Part shown: one piece after another, positions 39,394-48,380 of the stretch | How the letters are laid out: every line of letters starts with the position of its first letter | Numbering within the stretch: the first letter of the stretch is position 1 | Source: Aquibium microcysteis | Lineage (GTDB): Bacteria; Pseudomonadota; Alphaproteobacteria; Rhizobiales; Rhizobiaceae | Direction of reading: 5' to 3' | Length of the DNA stretch: 64,000 bases | Assembly: GCF_014495845.1 (NCBI RefSeq) | Contig: NZ_CP061080.1 | Span: 671,001 to 735,000 of the forward strand | Position numbers and translations under genes: made by a program | Notes under the pieces: model-generated | The model's input: the letters and a program-made list of their open reading frames with translations, nothing else | Database searches by the model: none | What the model was told of the DNA's origin: nothing

Positions 39394-39671
39394 CTGTTCT
39401 CCTTGAGCCGCGCGGCATGCCGGGCGCGCACGGCGGCTAAGGCGTCCTCGGCGGGAATGCCCCGCGACGGATCGGCCTTCATCGCGTCATAGACCGGGGC
39501 GACCTCGTCGCGCAGCCACCGTTCGACGGCCTCGTCGCGTTCCTGCAGCGCCCGAAGCCCGGCGCGAACGACGTCGCTGGCGGACTCATAGGATCCGGAC
39601 TCGACCATCTGGTCGATGAAGCTGCTCTGATCGACGGGCAGCGTGAAGGTTCGCTTCTCGGTGGCGGGCAT
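39390..39671 (-). CDS. parD: ParD-type antitoxin
   Basis: 93-aa antitoxin with an N-terminal ribbon-helix-helix (KRTFTLPVDQSSFIDQMVES, GSYESASDVVRAGLRALQE) and a helical C-terminus that would wrap the toxin. ParD proteins usually repress their own operon. First gene of the parDE pair. Confidence 0.92.
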   Translation of the reverse strand: MPATEKRTFTLPVDQSSFIDQMVESGSYESASDVVRAGLRALQERDEAVERWLRDEVAPVYDAMKADPSRGIPAEDALAAVRARHAARLKENR

Positions 39672-39800
39672 GACGGCTCCAAAGGCTCGGCAGCGTGATG
39701 TGCCATCATCCTACCACGCCACGACCAGGTGAGAAGCCGCTTGCGAAGGTGCCCGTCCGCAGCCGGGAAGGACGGTCGCCGTAGGATGATAGCCTCATGT

Positions 39801-41108
39801 CTAGTTTTCGTGCTTATCGATCGTTCTTTCGTGCAGAAGGTCGAACATGCACGCTTGCCGAACCTGCCAGGTACCCTCATCTGAAGGCATCGCGACGCCG
39901 CCATCGGCCGTGTTTCGGAAAGCCAAAACCATGAACTTGCCGCTGACCTCGCCTTTCAGCGTTTGACCTTTCATTCGAACTACCGCTTCCGCACGCGCAA
40001 CCGTTGTCTGAGACACCCGAAGAATCTCGAAATCGGTGAGAAATAGATGTTCTGCATCTGTTCGAAGGCGCCCTGCGAGATGCCCGTGCTTCTGCTGAGT
40101 AAGGTTGACGGCCCGCTTCGCCATCAGTCCAAAGTTCCGCGTCCGCCAACCGGTCAGAAACTCAAAGAACGCTAATGGAGGGTCGTTCTCGGCCAAGGCC
40201 TCGCCGAAGGACCCCTCCCAGCGTCGCTGTACGAACGCCTCAATAGCCGCCTTGTCAGCCTGACTCTTCTGTAGCGATGAGGATAGTTCCCTCCAATCGG
40301 TCGAGTGTCGCGCCTTGTCCTTGGCTCGGCGCACCTCTTCGTCCCGCTTGTCCGCCGCCCAATCAACCAAAGCGATCATCAGCATCCACGCCTTCCCGCA
40401 GACAGCGCGGTTCGCGTAGCCTAGCGAGCGGCCGTGCAGGATACCGTGCCGAAGGGGGAGATACAGCGTTTCGTCGCTCGACTTGCGCACCCCCTTTGTG
40501 ATTCGCGTGATTGCTGCGGGGAGCGAAGATGGATGAGCGACCATTGAGTCGAACATCCTCAGGTCCGCGTTCTTCTCGAACGGTGAGGTTCCCAACACAT
40601 CGGATGCGAAACCATCACAGGCGATTAGGACTAGTGGCACGGCGGACCAGTAGCGGCGTTCTTCTGTCAGCGCGAGTGCTTCGCGCAGTTGATCCCACCG
40701 GCCGTGGACTTCGCCGAATCGCTTGCTGCGGCTAATAGCAAAGAAGTTCAAAGTCCCTGAGTCTAGCACCCATTCAAGGATGATTTCCTCTCCTGCATTC
40801 GTATCGCCCTCTTCGTGCTTATCCAACGCGGCACGCATCGCCTCTACCGACATTGAAGAGGTCGCAATCCAACCGCGCTCTGCGAATGCGGCGTTGAAGC
40901 GGTCGGGGAGATCAAGTACTTCGGATTGGGCCAGAATTTGATCGGAAACATCGATAAATTTACATGCCTTTTCTCCTCCAAGGCCCGTTAATAGAGCCAG
41001 CCTCGCAAGGTGCCGAGTCAATCGTATGAACGGTAGCGCAGCAGATATTTGCTGCACAGATGGCAAGTCAGCTATTCGGTTTACCTTCTTCGCCATCTCG
41101 GCCGCCAC
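39801..41108 (-). CDS. Unknown protein with HEPN-type RHGILHG motif, lower G+C
   Basis: 435-aa protein (GTG 41108, or ATG 41096). I do not recognise a named family. The stretch LPLRHGILHGRSLGYANR (Arg220, His225) has the R-x4-H core of HEPN ribonuclease domains, in the RHxILHG form seen in abortive-infection and other defence-linked proteins. The region around it is helical; the C-terminal ~120 residues look mixed alpha/beta. The DNA is visibly less G+C-rich than its neighbours and codon use is more relaxed, which indicates transfer. It lies 130 bp upstream of parDE on the same strand in a small accessory island. Defence function is inference. Confidence 0.7.
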   Translation of the reverse strand: MAAEMAKKVNRIADLPSVQQISAALPFIRLTRHLARLALLTGLGGEKACKFIDVSDQILAQSEVLDLPDRFNAAFAERGWIATSSMSVEAMRAALDKHEEGDTNAGEEIILEWVLDSGTLNFFAISRSKRFGEVHGRWDQLREALALTEERRYWSAVPLVLIACDGFASDVLGTSPFEKNADLRMFDSMVAHPSSLPAAITRITKGVRKSSDETLYLPLRHGILHGRSLGYANRAVCGKAWMLMIALVDWAADKRDEEVRRAKDKARHSTDWRELSSSLQKSQADKAAIEAFVQRRWEGSFGEALAENDPPLAFFEFLTGWRTRNFGLMAKRAVNLTQQKHGHLAGRLRTDAEHLFLTDFEILRVSQTTVARAEAVVRMKGQTLKGEVSGKFMVLAFRNTADGGVAMPSDEGTWQVRQACMFDLLHERTIDKHEN

Positions 41109-41230
41109 TTGCCCCTATGTCTTCGTTTCGATTCAAGGCAGACTTTGCGTCCATCTAAATAGGAACGACTTCTCGCAGAATAGTCCGTATAGCCAGCGTT
41201 CCCATGCTCACGTGTTGGCGGATTGTGCCC

Positions 41231-43057
41231 TCACACCGCCCCCGCCATCCCCTCCAGCCACGCCCGATCCTCGTCCCCCAGCATCGGCCCGATCTCCGCC
41301 ACCACCCGCGCATGATACGCCTCGAGCCAGCCGCGCTCCTCGGCGGTCAGCATCTCCGCCACGATCAGCCGCCGGTCGAAGGGCGCGAGCGTCAGGGTTT
41401 CGAAGCCGTGCATGGGCTTGTCGCCGCCTTCGATCGCCTGCGGCTCGGTGACGACGATCAGGTTTTCCAGCCGGATGCCGTAGGCGCCGGCCTTGTAGTA
41501 GCCGGGCTCGTTGGAAAGGATCATGCCGGGCAGAAGCTTTTCGGTGCCGGTTCTCGCGATCCGCTGCGGGCCTTCGTGGACGGAGAGGTAGGAGCCGACG
41601 CCGTGGCCTGTGCCGTGGCCGTAGTCGAGGCCTGCCTTCCACAGCGCCATCCGCGCCACGGCGTCGATGTCGGCGCCGCGCGTGCCTGAAGGGAAGCGCA
41701 AGAGCGAGATGCCGATCAGGCCCTTCAGCACCAGCGTGTAGCGTTCGCGCATCTCGTCGCTCGGCTGCCCGATCGGCGCCGTGCGGGTGATGTCGGTGGT
41801 GCCGTCCTGGTATTGCGCGCCGGAATCGACCAGGAACAGTTCGCCGTCGCCAAGCACGCGGTTGGTCGCCGTCGACACCCGGTAGTGGATGATGGCGCCG
41901 TTCGGCCCGGCGCCCGAGATCGTGTCGAAGGAGATGTCGCGCAGCCGCATCTGCGCCTCCTCGCCGGCCTTGCGGCGAACCTCCTCCAGCGCCGTCACCG
42001 CGCCGATCTCGTCGACCGTGCCCGGTTGTTGCCGGTCGAGCCAGGCGAGGTAGCGCGTCACCGCCACGCCGTCGCGGCGGTGGGCGGCGCGCGTGCCGGC
42101 AAGTTCGGCTTCGTTCTTGGTGGCGCGCGGCAGGCGCACCGGATCGGCCATCGAAACGACGGTTCCGCCGTTCTCCTCGACGATCGTGCGCAGCTTCTCG
42201 GCCGCGAGCGCGGTGTCGAGGCCGACCTTCGTGCCTGCGGACGCAAGCCGCTTCAGCTCGTCGTCGAGGGCCGACGGCGGCATCAGGTCGGCGAGCTGGG
42301 TAAGATAGGCTTCGGTGCGCATCGGCAGCTTGCGCTCGTCGAGGAAGAGCAGCGGCAGCCCCTCGGCGCGCAGGATGGCGAAGCCGAGCGCCAGCGGCGT
42401 GTGCGGCACGTCGTTGCCGCGGATGTTGAAGGCCCAGGCGAGCGAGGCCGGATCGGTGAGCACGCAACAGCCGGCGCCGGCCTTGCCGACCGCTTCGGCC
42501 AGATCGGCGAGCTTGTCCTTCGCCAGCCGCCCGGCGAACGGCTCGGGATGGACCTCGACGGGCTCGAGGGGAGGGGCCGGCTGGTCATCCCAGACGGCGT
42601 CGACGGCATTGCGCTCCAGCGCCACCAGCCGTCCGCCGCGCGCTTCGACCGCGCTCTTCAGCGCCGCCGCATCGCCGATCGTGTGCAGCCAGGGATCGAA
42701 GCCGATGGCCAGATCCTGCGGCAGGTGCTCGCGCATGAAGGCCGGCGGCGGGGTCTCGATCAGGCTCTCGACCGAGAAGATCGACGGGTCGGCCTGCTGC
42801 GCGGCCTGCAGCGTGTAGCGCCCGTCGACGAAGAGATGCGCCCGGTCGGAGAGGATCAGCGCCACGCCGGCCGAGCCGGTGAAGCCGGTGATCCAGCGCA
42901 GCCGCTCGGCCCGCGCCGGCACATACTCACCCTGGTGCTCGTCGGCGCGGGGCACGAGAAAGCCGTCGAGGCCCTGCGCCGCCAGCCAGGCGCGAAGCCG
43001 CGCCACGCGCGGACCGGCGAGGGAGGGGTCGGAAACGCTGTCGAAGGTCTGGAACAT
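41231..43057 (-). CDS. pepP: Xaa-Pro aminopeptidase (M24B)
   Basis: 608-aa metallopeptidase that removes N-terminal residues before Pro. Two creatinase-like N-terminal domains (with FLVPRADEHQGEYVPARAER) precede the pita-bread domain, where the dinuclear metal ligands are in FLVDSGAQYQDGTTDITRT (two Asp), GTGHGVGSYLSVHEGPQ (His), GMILSNEPGYYK (Glu) and the final FETLTLAPFD region. Length fits the large, eukaryote-like XPNPEP form found in alphaproteobacteria. Start ATG 43057. Confidence 0.96.
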   Translation of the reverse strand: MFQTFDSVSDPSLAGPRVARLRAWLAAQGLDGFLVPRADEHQGEYVPARAERLRWITGFTGSAGVALILSDRAHLFVDGRYTLQAAQQADPSIFSVESLIETPPPAFMREHLPQDLAIGFDPWLHTIGDAAALKSAVEARGGRLVALERNAVDAVWDDQPAPPLEPVEVHPEPFAGRLAKDKLADLAEAVGKAGAGCCVLTDPASLAWAFNIRGNDVPHTPLALGFAILRAEGLPLLFLDERKLPMRTEAYLTQLADLMPPSALDDELKRLASAGTKVGLDTALAAEKLRTIVEENGGTVVSMADPVRLPRATKNEAELAGTRAAHRRDGVAVTRYLAWLDRQQPGTVDEIGAVTALEEVRRKAGEEAQMRLRDISFDTISGAGPNGAIIHYRVSTATNRVLGDGELFLVDSGAQYQDGTTDITRTAPIGQPSDEMRERYTLVLKGLIGISLLRFPSGTRGADIDAVARMALWKAGLDYGHGTGHGVGSYLSVHEGPQRIARTGTEKLLPGMILSNEPGYYKAGAYGIRLENLIVVTEPQAIEGGDKPMHGFETLTLAPFDRRLIVAEMLTAEERGWLEAYHARVVAEIGPMLGDEDRAWLEGMAGAV

Positions 43058-43300
43058 GAAGGGTCCGTCTGATGCGAGGTCGGCGCGACCCTAGAGGATT
43101 CCGTCGGCCGGTTGAACCGTCGCCATGCATCGTCTCCGGAATCGGCGACAGCCGTGATTGCTGCGACGCACAAGGCAATCTCGCATATGCGAAGAATGCA
43201 TGGGTGGCATGCTGCAACTGCTCTGGTTGAAAAGCTCAGCACGACTTACCTTTCAAACCAGACGAAGACAGATCAACGCCAGTCACGAAGGACATTCGAC

Positions 43301-43480
43301 ATGGCCACCAAGACCGGATTTTTCCGCAATGCAGTCGACGCGCTCGTCGAGGCCCGGCAGCGCCAGGTCAGCCGCTACGTCAACGGCGCGCTCCTGATGC
43401 TCGACGACGAGACGCTGAAGTCGCACGGCTACGACCGCGCCGACCTGAAGAAGCGCGGCGGGGCCTACTACATGTTCTGA
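43301..43480 (+). CDS. DUF1127 mini-protein
   Basis: 59-aa protein; the C-terminal half (RYVNGALLMLDDETLKSHGY) is the DUF1127 segment, usually written as L..L.d..L.diG. Such small Arg-rich proteins are abundant in rhizobia and have been linked to RNA turnover and phosphate or carbon metabolism. ATG 43301. A clear terminator follows. Confidence 0.9.
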   Translation: MATKTGFFRNAVDALVEARQRQVSRYVNGALLMLDDETLKSHGYDRADLKKRGGAYYMF

Positions 43481-43517
43481 TCGGCCTGCGCGGGCTTCGT
43501 GCCCGCCGCATGCATCG

Positions 43518-43560
43518 AAGGCGGCTTCTTCCGGACGGAAGGGCCGCCTTTGGTTGTTTT
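43518..43560 (+). terminator. Intrinsic terminator after the DUF1127 gene
   Basis: AAGGCGGC ... GCCGCCTT stem with an inner TTCC/GGAA pairing, followed by TGGTTGTTTT. It ends the DUF1127 transcript about 38 bp past the stop. Confidence 0.8.
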
Positions 43561-43607
43561 GGGGGCGGCAGCGTGACGTGCGGACCTTTCAGCGACAGCG
43601 CCCTGCG

Positions 43608-43760
43608 ATACCCCCCTCTGCCTGCCGGCATCTCCCCCTCAAGGGGGGAGATCGACAATTGCAGCGGCAGCGCTCTCTCTCCGTCGATCAGAATGGCGAT
43701 GGCATTGCGACAGCCGATCTCCCCCCTTGAGGGCGAGATGCCGGCAGGCAGAGGGGGGTG
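43608..43760. repeat. Palindromic intergenic mosaic element (RIME-like), copy 2
   Basis: Ends nearly identical to the element at 7190-7345: ACCCCCCTCTGCCTGCCGGC with CTCCCCCTCAAGGGGGGAGA on the left and their inverse on the right (GATGCCGGCAGGCAGAGGGG). The ~60-bp centre is unrelated to copy 1. Lies between DUF1127 and the 3' end of prmA. Confidence 0.88.
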
Positions 43761-43816
43761 TCCCAAGGGCTCAGGACCCGCCGGAGACGCCTGCCGCCCA
43801 CGATGCGACCAGCCCC

Positions 43817-44701
43817 TCAGCGCTCGAAGTGAATGGTCACCCAGTCGCCGCGCGTCAGCGTCGAGACGTGTCGGAAGCGCTGGCCGGCATAGGTGGCCAC
43901 CACCGCGTTGCGCTGGCGCACCAGGATGCCCGACAGGATGAGCGAGCCGCCGGGCGCCAGATGCGCGGCCATCTGCGGTGCGAGCTTCATCAGCGGGTTG
44001 GCGAGGATGTTGGCGACGATCAGGTCGTAGGGCGCACGCGTCGCGATCTCGAGATGGCCGAAGCCGGTGGCGGTGACGCAGCGCACCAGGCCGGCGACGC
44101 CGTTGAGCCGCGCGTTCTCGCGCGCCACGTCGACGGCGACCGGATCGATGTCGGTGGCGAGCACCGGCACCCGCGCGAGCTTCGCCACCGCGATCGCCAG
44201 CACCGCGCTGCCGGTGCCGAGGTCGAGCACGCGGCGGGGCCGCCGGTTCCTCACCAGTCTCTCGATCGTTTCCAGGCAGCCGGCCGTCGTGCCGTGGTGG
44301 CCGGTGCCGAAGGCCAGGCCGGCCTCGATCTCGATGGCGAGGTCGTTCGCCCGCACCTTGTCGCGGTCGTGGCTGCCGTGGACGAGGAAGCGCCCGGCGC
44401 GCACCGGCTTCAGCCCGTCGAGCGAGGCCGTGACCCAGTCCGTCTCGGGAAGAACCTCGCGTGCGAACGCGCCTTCGATGCCTTCCGCCGCGAGCAGCCC
44501 TGCGAGGCGCCCGGCCTCGTCCTCGCCGTCGCCGTCGACATAGAGGTCGACCGTCTCGATGCCTTGCGCGGGACCCTTGTCCTCGTCGATGTCGGTCAGC
44601 GCGACGGGCCAGCCATCCTCCTCGAACGCAGCCTCGACGAGACCGTAGACCTGCCGGGCGAGCGCGCGCGGCGCGGTGAAGGAGAATTTGGTCTGCGGCA
44701 C
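43817..44701 (-). CDS. prmA: Ribosomal protein L11 methyltransferase
   Basis: 294-aa methyltransferase. The recognisable PrmA core is EAGLAFGTGHHGTTAGCLE, VLDLGTGSAVLAIAVAKL and IVANILANPLMKLAPQMA, after a short N-terminal L11-binding domain (~1-75). Start ATG 44701. The SCO gene is 82 bp upstream on the same strand. Confidence 0.96.
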   Translation of the reverse strand: MPQTKFSFTAPRALARQVYGLVEAAFEEDGWPVALTDIDEDKGPAQGIETVDLYVDGDGEDEAGRLAGLLAAEGIEGAFAREVLPETDWVTASLDGLKPVRAGRFLVHGSHDRDKVRANDLAIEIEAGLAFGTGHHGTTAGCLETIERLVRNRRPRRVLDLGTGSAVLAIAVAKLARVPVLATDIDPVAVDVARENARLNGVAGLVRCVTATGFGHLEIATRAPYDLIVANILANPLMKLAPQMAAHLAPGGSLILSGILVRQRNAVVATYAGQRFRHVSTLTRGDWVTIHFER

Positions 44702-44783
44702 GGGAAACTCCGGAACGTTCGGCCGGCGCAGGGTGGGGAGGCCGGGCGCTCTTCCTGCCTCAGCCGGCCCGGCGCTTCAAGCC

Positions 44784-45362
44784 TCAGCCCTCGGCGACCA
44801 GCCGCTTCAGCTTGGCGATCGCCGTGTCGGGGTTCTCGCCATAGGCGATGGTGCCGAAGAAATCGCCGTCGCGGCCGAGCAGCAGGATCGAGGCGGTGTG
44901 GTCCATCGTGTAGTCGCCGCCGTCCAGCGGCACCTTCTTCCAGTAGATGCCGAAGGATTTTGCCATCGCCTCCACCTTCGCCGTCTCGCCGGTGATGCCG
45001 GTGATGCGGTCGGACACGTTGGAGACATAGGTGTTCATGATTTCCGGCGTGTCGCGCTCCGGATCGACCGAGACGAAGTAGGCGCGGATGGATTCGCCCT
45101 CCGGCCCGAGCTGCTTCAGCCAGCCGTCGAGCTCGAACAGCGTCGTCGGACAGACCTCCGGGCAATGGGTGAAGCCGAAGAACACGGCGGTCGGGTGACC
45201 GCGGAAGGCCGCTTCGGTGATTGGCTGGCCCGACTGGTCGGTGAGCGCGAAAGCGTCGCCGAAGGGTTCGCCCGAATGCGTCGTCCGGTACCAGTCGAAG
45301 GTCAGCCAGCCGATGGCGCCTGCCATCAGAACCACGATGCCGACCAGAATTCCACGCATCAT
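44784..45362 (-). CDS. SCO1/SenC family copper chaperone
   Basis: 192-aa membrane-anchored thioredoxin-fold protein for cytochrome c oxidase CuA-site assembly. An N-terminal membrane anchor (ILVGIVVLMAGAIGWLTF) is followed by the copper motif CPEVCP in FFGFTHCPEVCPTTLFEL and the distal His in MDHTASILLLG. Two adjacent ATGs at 45362 and 45359. A 47-aa membrane peptide gene lies 34 bp upstream. Confidence 0.94.
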   Translation of the reverse strand: MMRGILVGIVVLMAGAIGWLTFDWYRTTHSGEPFGDAFALTDQSGQPITEAAFRGHPTAVFFGFTHCPEVCPTTLFELDGWLKQLGPEGESIRAYFVSVDPERDTPEIMNTYVSNVSDRITGITGETAKVEAMAKSFGIYWKKVPLDGGDYTMDHTASILLLGRDGDFFGTIAYGENPDTAIAKLKRLVAEG

Positions 45363-45396
45363 GTTCGTTTTCTCGCTGTCGGTTTCGCGGACGGAG

Positions 45397-45540
45397 CTAG
45401 AAGCACCAGGAAAGCCCGCCCTCGGCGAGCACCATGAACATCGCCGGGCCCTTCTCGCCCCATGCCGCGAACGCCACACCCGTTGCCGCGGCGAGCGCTG
45501 CGAGGATCGTGGCGGAGAGGAGGGCCGGGCGGGCGGGCAT
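45397..45540 (-). CDS. Small membrane peptide upstream of the SCO gene
   Basis: 47 aa with one hydrophobic helix (ALLSATILAALAAATGVAFA) and a C-terminus MFMVLAEGGLSWCF. No family recognised. ATG 45540 is preceded by GAAAGAGCC. Same strand and just upstream of the SCO gene, so it may be co-expressed; evidence is limited to the ORF and its position. Confidence 0.5.
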   Translation of the reverse strand: MPARPALLSATILAALAAATGVAFAAWGEKGPAMFMVLAEGGLSWCF

Positions 45541-45683
45541 CGGGGCTCTTTCGTGTCGTCGTGCCAGCGATATAGGCGTTTCGGCCCGCAGGTGCAAAGG
45601 CGGCCGGTCGTCGCGGCCGCTTCAATCTTGCGCGAGGCGGCGCGAAGGCCCATCTGCGGGGCGACAGTTCCAGGAGACACGCC

Positions 45684-46175
45684 ATGATCCGCAACCGCCT
45701 CGCTGCGGCCGCCCTTGCCGGGCTCATCGCCCTTCCGCTCGCCGCCCGGGCCGAGGAGGTGGGCGAGGTCGGCGTCGACTGGCTCGGCAACGACATCATC
45801 ATCGAGGCCATTTCCGATCCGGAGGTCCAGGGCGTCACCTGCCACGTCTCCTATTTCGAGCGCGGCGTGATCGACCGGCTGCAGAAGGGCAACTGGTTCG
45901 AGGATCCCTCCGATTCCTCCATCGCCTGCCGGCAGACCGGCCCGATCCGGATCGGCGACATCGACCTGTCGAAGGACGGCGAGGAGGTGTTCAACCAGGG
46001 CATCAGCCTGATCTGGAAGCAGCAGGTGGTGAACCGCATCTACGACCGGAAGAACCAGACGCTGATCTACCTGTCGCATTCGCGTCAGGTGCAGGACGGC
46101 TCCGCCAAGATGGCGATCTCGACGGTGCCGCTCTACGGCCAGCAGGTCGAGTGGACGAAGGGCAAGCCGCAGTAG
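45684..46175 (+). CDS. creA: CreA family periplasmic protein
   Basis: 163-aa exported protein. Signal peptide LAAAALAGLIALPLAARAEE, then the CreA blocks EVGVDWLGNDIIIEAISDPE, VTCHVSYFERG, DPSDSSIACRQTGPI and two Cys that could form a disulfide. Family members are widespread, with no established biochemical role. Start ATG 45684 after CCAGGAGACAC. Confidence 0.93.
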   Translation: MIRNRLAAAALAGLIALPLAARAEEVGEVGVDWLGNDIIIEAISDPEVQGVTCHVSYFERGVIDRLQKGNWFEDPSDSSIACRQTGPIRIGDIDLSKDGEEVFNQGISLIWKQQVVNRIYDRKNQTLIYLSHSRQVQDGSAKMAISTVPLYGQQVEWTKGKPQ

Positions 46176-46219
46176 CGCTGCCGCTTGCCGCCCGGCCGGC
46201 TGGCCGCTAGAGCCGTGGC

Positions 46220-46861
46220 ATGGCCGAGGATCCCCGCTTCACCGACGACGAGCCGCGCATCCATTCCACCGCCGAGCTGAAGGGCTGCCGGCTCGGCCGG
46301 CATGTGTCGATCGGCGAGCGGGTGATCCTGCGCGAGGTGACGGTGGGCGACTATTCCTATGTCGAGCGCCACGCCGAGGGCATCTATGCCGCGATCGGAA
46401 AGTTCTGCTCGATCGCCGCCAACAGCCGTATCAACGCGCTGGACCACCCGCTGGAGCGGGTGACCACGCACAAGCTGACCTATCGGCCGAACGAGTATTT
46501 CCGCTATCTCGGCGTCGACCAGATCTTTCGCGAGCGACGGCGCGCGAAGCCCGTCACGATCGGCCACGACGTCTGGATCGGCCACGGCGCGGTGATCCTG
46601 CCGGGCGTCACCATCGGCAACGGCGCGGCCGTCGGCGCCAATGCGGTGGTGACGAAGGACGTGGCGGCCTACACGATCGTCGCCGGCTCGCCCGCCCGCG
46701 TGCTGCGCGCGCGCTTTGCCGCCGACGTCGTGGCACGGCTCGAGGCGCTCGCCTGGTGGGACTGGCCGAAGGAGCGGCTGTTCGAGGCGGTGCCGGACAT
46801 GCAGGTGCTCTCCGTGGAAGCGTTTCTGGATCGGTGGGAGGCGATGGCCTCCGGCGGCTGA
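46220..46861 (+). CDS. Hexapeptide-repeat acyltransferase (phosphonate-associated type)
   Basis: 213-aa left-handed beta-helix protein. Repeats run from RIHSTAELKGCRLGRHVSIG to ILPGVTIGNGAAVGANAVVT, with the catalytic-type His in NALDHPLERVTTHKLTYRP. The NALDHP/HxxTYR features match the subgroup often encoded in phosphonate (phn) operons, but no phn gene is here. Acceptor unknown. ATG 46220; 44 bp after creA. Confidence 0.85.
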   Translation: MAEDPRFTDDEPRIHSTAELKGCRLGRHVSIGERVILREVTVGDYSYVERHAEGIYAAIGKFCSIAANSRINALDHPLERVTTHKLTYRPNEYFRYLGVDQIFRERRRAKPVTIGHDVWIGHGAVILPGVTIGNGAAVGANAVVTKDVAAYTIVAGSPARVLRARFAADVVARLEALAWWDWPKERLFEAVPDMQVLSVEAFLDRWEAMASGG

Positions 46862-46877
46862 CGCCCGCTCTCGGCCG

Positions 46878-47558
46878 TCAGCCGAGCATGCCGACCACGT
46901 CGTCCGTCCGCCGCACGTCGCCGAAGGTGGCGGCCACGTTGACGAGTGCGGCGACGTGCTCCTCGTCGGTGACGGCGGCGTTGGCGTCCTCCACGAAGAC
47001 CACCCGGTAGCCGATCATCATGGCGTCGCGCGCCGTGCTCTCGCAGCAGCGGTTGGTCAGCGTGCCGCAGATGACGACATGGTCGATGCCGCGGGCGCGC
47101 AGCACCATGTCGAGCGTCGATGCGCCCTGGATGAAGGCGGAGAAGCGGTTCTTCGACACGTGCAGGTCGCCCGGCAGGACGTCCAGCCCCTCGGCGAGCC
47201 CGTGCCACGGCGAGTTGTCGCTCAAGGCGGCCAGCAGCCGCGCGCCGCTCTCGGGCGTGTTGAAGAGATCGAAGAACACCGGCCAGGGATGCTCGCCCGT
47301 CGCGTCGGTCAGCGTCGTTTTGATCCACACCACCGGCGCCCCGACGGCGCGGCAGGCGGCGGCGAGCCGGTTGACGTTGCCGATGATCCCCCGCGCCAGC
47401 GGCACCTCCACCGGCGCCCCTTCGGCCACGAAGGCCTTTTGCATGTCGACGACGACGAGTGCGGTGCGGGCGGGGTCCAGCCGGTCGAAGATCTCGAACC
47501 GCCCGCGCCGGCGGGCGATCTTGTCGCGGAAATGGTCGGGGATGGTGACGCTGTGCAT
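46878..47558 (-). CDS. Cysteine hydrolase of the isochorismatase-like family
   Basis: 226-aa protein. The Asp-Lys-Cys triad is visible: Asp in LVVVDMQKAFV, Lys in HVSKNRFSAF, and Cys in VICGTLTNRCCESTARDAMM. Family members hydrolyse amides or vinyl ethers; substrate unknown. Start ATG 47558 (MHSVTIPDHF). Convergent with the hexapeptide gene (16 bp). Confidence 0.9.
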   Translation of the reverse strand: MHSVTIPDHFRDKIARRRGRFEIFDRLDPARTALVVVDMQKAFVAEGAPVEVPLARGIIGNVNRLAAACRAVGAPVVWIKTTLTDATGEHPWPVFFDLFNTPESGARLLAALSDNSPWHGLAEGLDVLPGDLHVSKNRFSAFIQGASTLDMVLRARGIDHVVICGTLTNRCCESTARDAMMIGYRVVFVEDANAAVTDEEHVAALVNVAATFGDVRRTDDVVGMLG

Positions 47559-47604
47559 GGGGCAGGGATGCCATGCGGGGCGGGGTGGGGCAAGGGGCGA
47601 AGGC

Positions 47605-47724
47605 GGGGACAGTTTGCCGTCTCGCCCCGACACGCGCATCAGGACGCCGTCCGAGAACGAGGAAAATGTAGAACTGTCCGCGGTTCGCTGTGGTAGAGTG
47701 AAAACAGTAACCGTCCCGGGGAAA
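47605..47724. repeat. Degenerate REP-like sequence upstream of the RAYT gene
   Basis: GGGGACAGTTTGCC at 47605-47618 matches the arm of the downstream REP palindromes for its first 11 bases, and AGAACTGTCC near 47671-47680 is a partial inverse. It may be the left-hand partner of the transposase gene, now decayed. Confidence 0.55.
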
Positions 47725-48369
47725 TTGTCCTTGCCACGGCTCGCCCGTATCGTCGTCCCCGGCGTCCCGCATCATGTGACGCAGCGCGGAAACCGCCGCG
47801 AACGTGTGTTCTTTTCGCCGCACGACTATCGGCTCTACCGCAGGATACTTGCCGAAGCGGCAGGAGAAGCGGCAACGGCCATATGGGCCTATTGCCTGAT
47901 GCCCAACCACGTTCATCTCGTTCTCGTACCGTCCGACCCTGATGGACTGCGCGCGACGCTTGCCGATGCGCACCGGCGCTACACCCGCTTCATCAACGAC
48001 CGTGAGGGTTGGACGGGTCATCTCTGGCAGGGGCGCTTCGGCTCCGCGCCGATGGACGAGGACCACCTGGAAAGCGCCGTGCGCTACGTATCGCTGAACC
48101 CGGTGCGGGCGGGCTTGGTGAAGGCCGCGCAGGAATGGCCGTGGTCCAGCGCCCGGGCGCATCTTGCAGGGTTCGACGATGGCGTCGTGACCGTGCGGCC
48201 GGTGCTCGACCGGTGGCCGGACTTCGCTTCGATGATCTCCGTGGAAGCCACGGATGCCGCCATGCGCGCCTTGCGCAAAGCCGAGACGACCGGCCGCCCG
48301 CTAGGCGCCAGGGCCTGGGTCGAAGGGCTGGGAGCGAAGCTGGGGAAGCGTGCGCGGAAACCGATCTGA
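47725..48369 (+). CDS. REP-associated tyrosine transposase (RAYT, Y1 family)
   Basis: 214-aa IS200-like transposase of the RAYT group. The HuH motif is in YCLMPNHVHLVLVPSDP, preceded by ARIVVPGVPHHVTQRGNRRE, and the catalytic Tyr is probably in the RRYTRFINDR or AVRYVSLNPVRAGLV segment; WTGHLWQGRF and WPWSSARAH are typical. RAYTs are domesticated relatives of IS200 that process and spread REP palindromes. A TTG at 47725 after CCGGGGAAA gives the usual MSLPRLARIVVPG start; GTG 47698 is the alternative. REP-like palindromes lie on both sides and a triplicated array follows 11 bp after the stop. Confidence 0.93.
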   Translation: MSLPRLARIVVPGVPHHVTQRGNRRERVFFSPHDYRLYRRILAEAAGEAATAIWAYCLMPNHVHLVLVPSDPDGLRATLADAHRRYTRFINDREGWTGHLWQGRFGSAPMDEDHLESAVRYVSLNPVRAGLVKAAQEWPWSSARAHLAGFDDGVVTVRPVLDRWPDFASMISVEATDAAMRALRKAETTGRPLGARAWVEGLGAKLGKRARKPI

Positions 48370-48380
48370 GCGCTGGGACA

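Noticed and set aside
47020..47724. Long in-frame extension upstream of the RAYT start
   Set aside because: It runs antisense through the cysteine hydrolase gene; RAYT homology begins at PRLARIVVPG.
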